Shown here one piece after another: positions 55,196 through 62,515 of a stretch of DNA of 64,000 bases. Below the pieces are notes generated by a model. The model saw only the letters and a list, made by a program, of their open reading frames with translations, did not search any database and was not told the origin of the DNA. This DNA comes from Limibacter armeniacum (lineage in GTDB: Bacteria > Bacteroidota > Bacteroidia > Cytophagales > Flammeovirgaceae): the NCBI RefSeq assembly GCF_036880985.1, contig NZ_JBAJNO010000009.1, positions 992,001-1,056,000 on the forward strand, read 5' to 3'. Both the position numbers and the translations under genes were made by a program. The first letter of the stretch is position 1. Every line of letters starts with the position of its first letter.

Positions 55196-56098
55196 ATGAG
55201 ATACTTTTTGAAGCCACTTTTTGTATTCCTATTCACTTTTGTCGCCATTACAGCACAAGGCCAGCTATTTAAGAATAACATCCGTCAATATAAAGTACAA
55301 TTGGCAGGCAAATCTGCCGACCTGATCGATGGTGGTGGTGTGATATCGGCAGACTCCATGAACACCACATTTAAAGACAAAGGTTATGGTCCTGTGACTG
55401 TTAACCTTGAGTCCATGAAAAAGAAAAAACTGCAACCTGGTGAGATATATAACCATGTTTCTGAAGCCACAGTCATCGTCTCTTCAGCAGGTAGATGTGG
55501 TGAAGTAAACGATCGTGGAACGGAGTGTAAACGGATACATACTTACCCAGCTTCCGGCTATGTCATCGATTCAGAAGGGATCATCGTAACCAACTATCAC
55601 GTAGTGAATGGATACGTTACGAAGTATAATAAAATCTCGAGAGATGTTTTGGTCGTCATGCTTAAGGATGGGACAACCTTTCCAGTGACAGAAATATTAA
55701 GTGCCGATAAATCCAATGACTTGGCTATCATCAAAATTGATCCTAAGGGTGTAAAACTTCCAGCATTAAGGGTAGCTACGAAAGACGCTGAAATTGGCGA
55801 CCCAGTGTATATTGTAAGTCACCCCAAGGGATATTTCTATACATTCTCTTCTGGAATGGTCACTGATAAATTTAGTGAAATCAATGCGGGACAGTACAGA
55901 AACCTAATGGCCATTTCTGCAGACTATGCGGCTGGCTCCAGTGGTGCTGCGATCATTGATCAATTTGGCAATGTGATTGGGACCGTTTCTTACACTAAGA
56001 CTTTGCTACACTCAGATGATGATGCCAAAACTCAGATGGTACTGAAAGCAACGATTCCATCTTCTTGTCTTTTAAAATTAATCAAGGAAGGAAACTAA
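55196..56098 (+). CDS. Secreted trypsin-like serine protease (S1C/HtrA-like, no PDZ)
   Basis: 300 residues from ATG 55196, which gives a signal peptide (MRYFLKPLFVFLFTFVAITA, then QGQ); the frame upstream lacks one. Chymotrypsin-fold triad: His in VTNYHVVNGY (about 134), Asp in SNDLAIIKID (about 175) and Ser in AAGSSGAAIID (about 247). The domain matches the protease part of DegP/HtrA, but the protein ends directly after it, without a PDZ domain. Periplasmic or exported. The loop with CGEVNDRGTECKR could hold a disulfide. Confidence 0.9.
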   Translation: MRYFLKPLFVFLFTFVAITAQGQLFKNNIRQYKVQLAGKSADLIDGGGVISADSMNTTFKDKGYGPVTVNLESMKKKKLQPGEIYNHVSEATVIVSSAGRCGEVNDRGTECKRIHTYPASGYVIDSEGIIVTNYHVVNGYVTKYNKISRDVLVVMLKDGTTFPVTEILSADKSNDLAIIKIDPKGVKLPALRVATKDAEIGDPVYIVSHPKGYFYTFSSGMVTDKFSEINAGQYRNLMAISADYAAGSSGAAIIDQFGNVIGTVSYTKTLLHSDDDAKTQMVLKATIPSSCLLKLIKEGN

Positions 56099-56210
56099 AA
56101 AATTCAGTCTACAGGAAAGGCTCATTATATAAAGTATGTTCTGTTAGATAAAAGTTACCTGTTAAATACAAAGCATTGAACTAGTCATAAATTTAGTTTG
56201 TGCTGATATT

Positions 56211-56262
56211 AAAAGCTGATAGTGTACAAAGATATTTTTTGTATGCCATCAGCTTTTATTAT
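56211..56262 (+). terminator. Probable terminator after the protease gene
   Basis: AAAAGCTGAT / ATCAGCTTTT stem with a long loop containing a second small hairpin (ACAAAGATATTTTTTGT), followed by TATTATTT, 110 bp after the stop. Confidence 0.6.
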
Positions 56263-56520
56263 TTCTGCCTCGCTATAACTATTGAGATTACCTTTCTGAA
56301 TACCATTTAGACTTATTCGAATGACTAAAGGTATACTCAACTTCTACTGGCACATTGTTTATACCATACAATCCGGCAACAAAATATTTGAACAAAATCA
56401 AGAATCAACTAGATTAAAGAGTTTTTGAAAAGGAGAGACAATTACACACATTAACTTATTACATTTCAACAAATTACACCATTACTCAATTATTAATAAC
56501 AAAACCATAAAACACAAATA

Positions 56521-57042
56521 ATGGAAAACACAGATGCTAAAAAAAATCCAGCATTTCTGGAGTATGTATTAAAGCTAAATGGAGATATTGAACTGACAGA
56601 AGCTTTAAAATTAAGTTTAGAAAGAATCAATGAAATTGATATTGATCAGTTGAAGAGAATTGGTTTGAAGACTTATGAAAAAGATAAGTGGAGTATTCAT
56701 AAAATACTACAACACCTTATAGATTGGGAAAGAATCTGGTGTTACAGAGCGATACTTTTTGCTCGTGGAGAAGGGACTATTCCAGATGGACTTGATCAAG
56801 AAATAATGGGTAGTAATTCGAATGCGGATGAACTATCAATTGAACATCTCATCAATGAACTTCGAATTGTACGCCAATCCACCATATTGATGTTTGAATC
56901 TTTTAATAAAAAAATACTTGACACAAATTGTGAATTTTTTGAATACGAGATGCCTCTTTTTGCAATTGGCTTTACTATTACAGCACATCAAATACATCAT
57001 TTCAATGTATTAAAAGAGAAATACTTTCCTTTAGACAAATAA
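56521..57042 (+). CDS. DinB family protein
   Basis: 173 residues, a four-helix-bundle layout with the metal His triad positions visible: His in ILQHLIDWERIW, and HQIHH near the C-terminus (about 160-164). DinB-like proteins include thiol transferases (bacillithiol/mycothiol S-transferases) and proteins of unknown role. AT-rich, and followed after about 100 bp by the CHMI-like gene on the same strand. Confidence 0.82.
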   Translation: MENTDAKKNPAFLEYVLKLNGDIELTEALKLSLERINEIDIDQLKRIGLKTYEKDKWSIHKILQHLIDWERIWCYRAILFARGEGTIPDGLDQEIMGSNSNADELSIEHLINELRIVRQSTILMFESFNKKILDTNCEFFEYEMPLFAIGFTITAHQIHHFNVLKEKYFPLDK

Positions 57043-57146
57043 ATGACAAGTCAACTTTAATTCTTAAGCACTGATTTGAGCAATGGATTAAGCCCAGACC
57101 TTGAAAAGTGCTTATCAAGCAGCTCAATATATTTAATAAGTAAAAT

Positions 57147-57482
57147 ATGCCTCATTGTATCGTTGAGCATTCGTCTTTCATTAATGCGAGTGAATTGAAC
57201 AACAAAGTATTTCTAGGTGCTTTAGAGTCAAATCTATTTGAGCCAGATGGTAAAGATATAAAAGTCCGCAGTATCGCATACGAACATTACCAAACGGGTT
57301 CAGAGCGAGAAGACTTTATCCATATTACTGTACGTATACTTTCTGGTCGTACGGAAGAGGATAAACTTAAACTGTCCAAAGCAATTATGTGTCAATTGGA
57401 ATCTCTTCAATTAGTTGGTATGTCTTTAACTGTAGAGATTGTCGATATAGAGAGAAGTAGTTACTCAAAACGAGTGGTTTAA
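57147..57482 (+). CDS. 5-carboxymethyl-2-hydroxymuconate isomerase-like protein
   Basis: 111 residues beginning MPHCIVEHSS; Pro2 after Met is the catalytic proline position of the CHMI/tautomerase family. The FIHITVRILSGRTEEDKLKL segment and length agree with the family. CHMI proper acts in homoprotocatechuate degradation, but no other pathway gene is nearby, so the physiological substrate is uncertain. Part of an AT-rich three-gene group with DinB and a broken HAD gene. Confidence 0.82.
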   Translation: MPHCIVEHSSFINASELNNKVFLGALESNLFEPDGKDIKVRSIAYEHYQTGSEREDFIHITVRILSGRTEEDKLKLSKAIMCQLESLQLVGMSLTVEIVDIERSSYSKRVV

Positions 57483-57526
57483 ATAAGAATTTTAAGTACG
57501 GTTTATAACTTATGCCAAAAAAATAA

Positions 57527-58000
57527 ATGAAATCAAAAGTCCTCATATTAGAATTAGATGGAGTACTGATCACAACACCACCTTGGAAACCTGACGAAAT
57601 TCACCCTGATGGGTATTCTAAATTCAATGATGACTGTGTAAAGAATCTTAATGAGCTACTAACAATTAAAGACCATGATATTTGACTTAGTTCAACACGC
57701 AGAACCGTCAAGACTTTGGATGAGTTTAATAAGATTTTCTCCAATAGGAATATCAATAAACCAATCACAGGGTTTCTTCCAAAGTATGCAGATTGCAAGA
57801 ATCGAAAAGAGGAAATCACACGATTTATCAGTAAGTCTGAGATAAAAGAGTTTTTAATCATTGATGATGACAAATCCTTAAATGGAATTTCAGGTGAATA
57901 TAAAGAGCGATTAGTTTTAACTGAATTAACCAAAGGCTTTAACAGTGAACGGTTGAAATTAGCGAAGGAAATAATCAAAAAAGATTCTACTAAGATGTAG
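57527..58000 (+). pseudogene. HAD-like phosphatase gene interrupted by in-frame TGA
   Basis: One continuous frame of 157 codons from ATG 57527 to TAG 58000, interrupted only by TGA at 57683-57685, inside motif II (DI-stop-LSSTRRT). Before it, LELDGVLITT is HAD motif I but with Glu in the nucleophile Asp position; after it, FLIIDDDKSLNG is motif IV. Similar HAD domains occur in putative RNA-repair proteins. TGG (Trp) to TGA is the simplest explanation. A sequencing error, or translation of two fragments, cannot be excluded. Confidence 0.75.
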
Positions 58001-58170
58001 AAATACGTTTAAACGTATATTTCATTTAGTTTTAAAAGAGAGTACCATAAGGTGGTTTTAAAGCTAACATAAAACTTAGGTTTTCTCTACACATACCTTC
58101 GTTGACTCCTTTTGTTTTTGTAGCGAAAGAGCTATAGCAATACCCTCAGGCTTCAAAAGCCCAAGAAAAT

Positions 58171-58201
58171 AAAAAACCGTCTCCTTAAATGAGACGGTTA
58201 A
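58171..58201 (-). terminator. Terminator of the ECF sigma operon
   Basis: Minus strand: AACCGTCTC / GAGACGGTT stem followed by TTTTATTTT, about 30 bp after the membrane protein stop. Confidence 0.85.
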
Positions 58202-58228
58202 TCATTTTATATCAACACTAAAATAAGC

Positions 58229-58636
58229 CTAACGTTTACTCAGGTTTTTTAAAAGCCATTTGTCAAACAACACCAAAATCCACCATCCTACTCCCGCTAC
58301 AGCAATCAGTAAGCTCATTTCATGTGAAGGCTTGAAATAGAAGACCATATCCTTCAGAATTTCCGAAAACCTTTCTCCCATCATCAATATCAGGTAATGG
58401 TCGTTCGATGGCGCTATCCAAATGGTACTAATTCCCATTACAACTGCTAAAAACAGCAGGAACCATTTGAGGTGGTTTCCAAAAATTGGTTTTACTTCCA
58501 ATACCTTTGACTGCTCCTGAGCACGCACTTTTTGCACTACATTTTCGCTAAAACCCTCGGGGGCTTTCTCAGCTGATGTCCTAAAGTAGTGCTGATACAA
58601 TTTGTCAGTCACCTGAATATCACCTCTATTTTTCAT
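58229..58636 (-). CDS. Small membrane protein, possible anti-sigma factor
   Basis: 135 residues. A soluble N-terminus (about 1-50; APEGFSENVVQKV is typical of proteins co-transcribed with Bacteroidota ECF sigmas) is followed by two membrane helices (about 55-75 and 105-128). Its ATG overlaps the sigma gene stop by 4 bp (ATGA), implying coupled translation. Position and topology suggest an anti-sigma factor, but no zinc-binding HxxxCxxC motif is present, so the role is inference. Confidence 0.65.
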   Translation of the reverse strand: MKNRGDIQVTDKLYQHYFRTSAEKAPEGFSENVVQKVRAQEQSKVLEVKPIFGNHLKWFLLFLAVVMGISTIWIAPSNDHYLILMMGERFSEILKDMVFYFKPSHEMSLLIAVAGVGWWILVLFDKWLLKNLSKR

Positions 58637-59208
58637 AACAGTTCCTTTGCTTCTTCTTTTAGTAAAGTAACCAGTTGCTTTTGCAGCTTCTTTCGGATTC
58701 GGTGTATTTTCACCTTGACATTACTAATTGTAAGTCCAGTAATACCTGACACCTCCTCCATCGACTTTTCTTGCAAATAAAACAAGGTAATCAATACCCG
58801 CTCCGGTTCATTAAGGCTATCCAATGCTTTTGCCAAATAAACATTTCTGTCTTCCTGATTCAGCACTTCCAGTGATGAGCCAAAATCAGCCCCTGTTACT
58901 GGCAAGTCAGAAGCTTCATGAAGCGGACGCTGTTGCAACTGCTTTTTCCGCAGCTTGGATAGTGACGCATTGTACACAATACGGTATAACCATGTAGAAA
59001 ACTTTGCTTGACGATTAAAGGAGGACAAATGATTGAATGCCTTTAGGAAGCTATCTTGCGCCACCTCTTCAGCATCTTCACGGTTTTTCAACAGCTGATA
59101 TGCCAAATTGTAGGCATAGTCCTGATATTTATCTACCAGAAACCTACAAGCCGACATATTGCCTTCCTGAATTTGGTCAAGTACAATTTCTTCTATCTCA
59201 TTTTCCAT
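58633..59208 (-). CDS. RNA polymerase sigma-70 factor, ECF family
   Basis: 191 residues. Region 2 is at about 20-90 (YNLAYQLLKNREDAEEVAQD, FLKAFNHLSSF, KFSTWLYRIVYNASL) and region 4 at about 130-180 (LNEPERVLITLFYLQEKSME, EVSGITGLTISNVKVKIHRI). No regions 1 or 3, as usual for ECF sigmas. It is coupled to a membrane protein gene downstream. Upstream, 59278-59307 carries a promoter with the same boxes as the divergent gene's promoter, indicating positive autoregulation. Confidence 0.95.
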   Translation of the reverse strand: MENEIEEIVLDQIQEGNMSACRFLVDKYQDYAYNLAYQLLKNREDAEEVAQDSFLKAFNHLSSFNRQAKFSTWLYRIVYNASLSKLRKKQLQQRPLHEASDLPVTGADFGSSLEVLNQEDRNVYLAKALDSLNEPERVLITLFYLQEKSMEEVSGITGLTISNVKVKIHRIRKKLQKQLVTLLKEEAKELL

Positions 59209-59277
59209 TGTGTAGCAGCACCAAGAGAATCAATGTAAATCAAATGCTAATTCACCCTTAATATTTGGGTTCGGTCA

Positions 59278-59307
59278 TTTGACTACATAACATCCAATCA
59301 GGTTACA
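59278..59307 (-). promoter_or_regulatory. ECF-type promoter for the sigma gene
   Basis: Minus strand: TGTAACC (59307-59301), 14 bp, GTAGTCAAA (59286-59278). It is identical in both boxes and in spacing to 59359-59388. The AAC/GTC cores fit ECF -35/-10 elements. Predicted leader about 60 nt. Confidence 0.75.
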
Positions 59308-59358
59308 GATATGAACGACAAAATCGAAAATGCATATTAAAAAAAAAAATTGGTATGG

Positions 59359-59388
59359 TGTAACCACTTAACCAAAAGCGTAGTCAAA
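59359..59388 (+). promoter_or_regulatory. ECF-type promoter for the divergent membrane protein gene
   Basis: TGTAACC (59359-59365), 14 bp, GTAGTCAAA (59380-59388), pointing to the gene at 59426 with a leader of about 30 nt. It shares all 16 box positions with the sigma gene promoter. Confidence 0.75.
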
Positions 59389-59425
59389 GGGGTAAATAAA
59401 GTAAGCAAACAAAACCAATAAAGAT

Positions 59426-59785
59426 ATGGAAGTATTGATAACAATGATTGTGTTCGGAACATTTGGAGGCATTATCTATATGTTTATTTCCACCCGTCAC
59501 AAAGAGCGAATGGCTCTGATCAATCAAGGCATTAATCCGCTAGAATCGAAGAAGTCAGGAGGAAAGTTGCTTTCAAGACTTACCTTAAAGATTGGACTGA
59601 TGCTGGCTGGTGTCGGTGCGGGTATCACAATGGGGAGTATACTGCATAAAATGCACCTGATGTATGAAGAGCCTGCTTACTTCTCCATGATATTGCTGTT
59701 TGGCGGACTTTCTCTGCTGTTTTACTATAACAAAATCAAAAAGGAAGAACAAGATGAGCCTATTGATTTCGATGATATCATCTAA
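59426..59785 (+). CDS. Small membrane protein (DUF6249-like), predicted ECF target
   Basis: 119 residues: an N-terminal helix (about 4-22; TMIVFGTFGGIIYMFI), a basic loop RHKERMALINQG typical of DUF6249-type proteins, two more helices (about 52-72 and 83-100), and an acidic tail. Proteins of this kind often neighbour ECF sigma genes in Bacteroidota. The identical upstream promoter boxes indicate control by the divergent sigma factor. Function unknown. Confidence 0.75.
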   Translation: MEVLITMIVFGTFGGIIYMFISTRHKERMALINQGINPLESKKSGGKLLSRLTLKIGLMLAGVGAGITMGSILHKMHLMYEEPAYFSMILLFGGLSLLFYYNKIKKEEQDEPIDFDDII

Positions 59786-59807
59786 ATACTCCTACACAAA
59801 AAAATCA

Positions 59808-59849
59808 AAAATCCCTTGATTGCTTCCTGCATTTTCAAGGGATTTTTTT
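59808..59849 (+). terminator. Rho-independent terminator
   Basis: AAATCCCTTGAT-type stem paired with CAAGGGATTTTTTT, 22 bp after the small membrane protein gene. Confidence 0.85.
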
Positions 59850-60314
59850 ATGCTGCTTTTATGATAACTTTCTTACATGTATTTATTTAAGATTTACTTT
59901 AAATATTCTCAACACATATCACATCCCCCTCCCAAACACTCTTTAAATATTTATATTTTAATCCCTCCCAATAATTTCTCATATCATTTTACTAAAAAGT
60001 ACAATAGACCTACAAAATTACACCCAACACACTAAATACACCATGTTACACACCTTGAAAGCATTCAGTAACATACCTTTGCAAGTATTAACAACATACA
60101 CGCAACATTATTCATATCTTAGATATAGATAAAAAAATAAGTAAGACAGCAATTGAATCACTTTATCATTTCAAAACTTTGAACTCTCTATATGATATAA
60201 TTATTACACTACATTAAAACTTAATCACCAGCCAATCCCGCACACTCACTACTCCCTATAGTGAGATTATTCTCCTTCCCTTGTTTCTCTATTAAATTTC
60301 TCTATCCAAATTAA
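59850..60314. other. AT-rich intergenic region, no gene seen
   Basis: About 465 bp of very AT-rich sequence between two converging transcription units, with no ORF, repeat or promoter that I can support. Confidence 0.55.
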
Positions 60315-60338
60315 GTGGGGTGGATTTTTCCACCCCAC
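60315..60338 (-). terminator. Probable terminator after scoB
   Basis: GTGGGGTGGA / TCCACCCCAC perfect stem with a 4-nt loop, 22 bp beyond the scoB stop. The downstream T tract on the minus strand is weak. Confidence 0.55.
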
Positions 60339-60360
60339 CCTTCCTTTATACCTACTGCAC

Positions 60361-61017
60361 CTATAGTTTCATCTCAGGTACTTCCCCATTATAAATTACT
60401 TTTCCTTCAGTAGCAGCTACAATCTCTTCCACACTTACTCCCGGAGCCCTTTCCAAAATCTTAAAGCCGCCACCCGGTACAACTTCCATCACGGCTAAGT
60501 TGGTTACGATCTTTTTCACACACTTCACTCCTGTAATAGGAAGTGTGCACTCTTTCAGCAGTTTTGATTTTCCTGACCTATCAGTATGTTGCATAGCAAC
60601 AATAATATTTTCGGCTGAGGCTACAAGATCCATTGCACCCCCCATTCCTTTTACCATCTTTCCCGGAACCTTCCAGTTGGCTATATCTCCATTTTCTGAT
60701 ACTTCCATAGCCCCAAGAATGGTTAAGTTGATATGTCCTCCTCTGATCATGGCAAAACTCTCCGCTGAACTAAAAAGCGAGGAGCCTGCAAGCATCGTAA
60801 CAGTTTGTTTGCCTGCATTGATTAGGTCTGGGTCAACATTTTCTTCAGTTGGAAAAGGACCGATTCCCAAAAGTCCATTCTCAGATTGAAGTACCACATC
60901 CATTCCTTCTGGAATATAGTTTGCCACCAAAGTAGGTATCCCAATACCAAGGTTAACATAATAGCCATCCTTTACCTCTTTGGCTATTCTTTTTGCTATT
61001 CCATGTTTATCCAGCAT
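60361..61017 (-). CDS. scoB: 3-oxoacid CoA-transferase, subunit B
   Basis: 218 residues. GIGIPTLVANYIP and the catalytic Glu46 in SENGLLGIGP define the B subunit of class I CoA-transferases; GGHINLTILGAMEV and KGMGGAMDLV follow as expected. With subunit A it moves CoA from succinyl-CoA to acetoacetate or similar acids. The A subunit gene, normally adjacent, is on neither side: upstream is a divergent stress-protein gene, downstream a non-coding gap. Confidence 0.93.
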   Translation of the reverse strand: MLDKHGIAKRIAKEVKDGYYVNLGIGIPTLVANYIPEGMDVVLQSENGLLGIGPFPTEENVDPDLINAGKQTVTMLAGSSLFSSAESFAMIRGGHINLTILGAMEVSENGDIANWKVPGKMVKGMGGAMDLVASAENIIVAMQHTDRSGKSKLLKECTLPITGVKCVKKIVTNLAVMEVVPGGGFKILERAPGVSVEEIVAATEGKVIYNGEVPEMKL

Positions 61018-61376
61018 ATGTGTTTTATTAATCGGTTATTATTATGTGTTTGTATATGTCAAGGGGCTAGTAGATTATTCTTTTCCCCTGATGAGTTTGG
61101 TTATTGAATTATATTCAAAATATATCTTATTATCAGTAAAGTACAAAACCTCACATTTAGCCACTGTCAGTGTTTCTTATCCCTAAACATAGCCTATACT
61201 GTACCATTACCTAACAAAAGTGACCTTTACCTTATCGTTCTAAAGATGATAATTGTAACTTTAGGCGTACATACAGATGTTCTCAAGGCAGTTCGTTGTA
61301 AGTATGCAACTTTTAACCTGCCACTATGTATCTAAATTGTCATATTTTTTTCACTTTAAAAACTCACAACGCATAG
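61018..61376. other. Divergent intergenic region between scoB and the universal stress protein gene
   Basis: 359 bp, AT-rich, no ORF. TAACTTTA near 61256 is one base off the -7 consensus and faces the stress protein gene. Confidence 0.45.
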
Positions 61377-62297
61377 ATGAAATATAAAAGAATCTTGATC
61401 GCCTGCGATGGCTCCGCAATAGATGACAGGTTATTTGAGTTTGTCAGATTCTTTAACAGACAAACTGATGTAGACCATATGCTGTACGTGGTACAGATCA
61501 CAAAGTCTCTTGAGTTGCCCGAAGAGGTTGAAAAAAAATACCCTGGACTATTGGCTCCTGTTGATGAAGGGCTTGAGTACAGACTCAGACAAAAGTTTGA
61601 GAAGCATCTTGGTCAAGAAAATATTGCTTTTGATGTCATTATCAGAGAGGGCAAAGTTGCCAAGCAACTCCTGCAAATCATCAAGGAGAAAGATATTGAC
61701 CTGATCGTAATGGGTAAGAAAAAGCACTTAAAGGGCAACGGTACGGCTACACACCCTGTATCTCTACTTGCTCAATGCTCAACGGCATACGTACCTGAAA
61801 CCCTGCCTACTAATTTCAGCGAGATTGTTGTACCTGTTGATTTCTCTGAAACTTCAAAAGTTGCATTAGAAGCAGCTGTTCAACTGGGTAAAACATTTCA
61901 TTTCAAAGTTGTTTGTCAACACGTATACGATGTACCATCAGGCTACTCATCTATTGGCAAGACGTATGAGGAATTTGCCGAGATCATGTGTAAAAATGCC
62001 GAACATGCATACGAGGTATTCACAAAGGATATCAATACAGAGGGGGTAGAGCTTGTTGTAGAAATGGAGCTTTTGGACGAAGGACAAGAAACTTCGGATA
62101 AACTATGCAACATGGCTCTCAAGCATCCTGAAAGCATCATGATCATGGGCTCACAAGGACGCACCAAAGCTGCTGCTTTCTTCTTTGGTAGTAATGCTGA
62201 CAGAATTCTGAGACATGAAGAAATCAGTTTACCAACTTTTGTGGTAAAAGACCCTTCAAACCAGATTGACTTCTTTGAAGCTATCCAACAGCTATAA
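61377..62297 (+). CDS. Universal stress protein, tandem UspA domains
   Basis: 306 residues with two UspA folds (about 1-140 and 148-295). The second ends with IMIMGSQGRTKAAAFFFGSN, the ATP-binding G-2x-G-9x-G(S/T)-like signature in a variant form; the first has VMGKKKHLKGNG, so only the C-terminal half is likely to bind nucleotide. Cytoplasmic stress protein. Followed by a terminator. Confidence 0.9.
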   Translation: MKYKRILIACDGSAIDDRLFEFVRFFNRQTDVDHMLYVVQITKSLELPEEVEKKYPGLLAPVDEGLEYRLRQKFEKHLGQENIAFDVIIREGKVAKQLLQIIKEKDIDLIVMGKKKHLKGNGTATHPVSLLAQCSTAYVPETLPTNFSEIVVPVDFSETSKVALEAAVQLGKTFHFKVVCQHVYDVPSGYSSIGKTYEEFAEIMCKNAEHAYEVFTKDINTEGVELVVEMELLDEGQETSDKLCNMALKHPESIMIMGSQGRTKAAAFFFGSNADRILRHEEISLPTFVVKDPSNQIDFFEAIQQL

Positions 62298-62329
62298 TTT
62301 TATAGAATAGCGTCCTAATGATACAATGC

Positions 62330-62365
62330 AAATCCTTCTATATTTATTGATAGAAGGATTTTTTT
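62330..62365 (+). terminator. Rho-independent terminator after the stress protein gene
   Basis: AAATCCTTCTATA / TGATAGAAGGATTT stem and T run, about 35 bp after the stop. Confidence 0.9.
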
Positions 62366-62515
62366 GTAAAATGTTGCCGATAGATGAAAAAAGTCATTTA
62401 AAAGAAGGACATAAATTCATTTATATTCCTTCTCTCTACTTTTCCTTTGCAAACCTAAAGCAAGAAAATGACTTCAGTTACAAGTTGCAGCGGGAAAATT
62501 AATCATAACTAAGGT

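Noticed and set aside
57683-57685. TGA as selenocysteine in the HAD gene
   Set aside because: No SECIS-like hairpin directly follows and the position is not a Cys site in HAD motif II; Trp-to-stop mutation or sequencing error is simpler.
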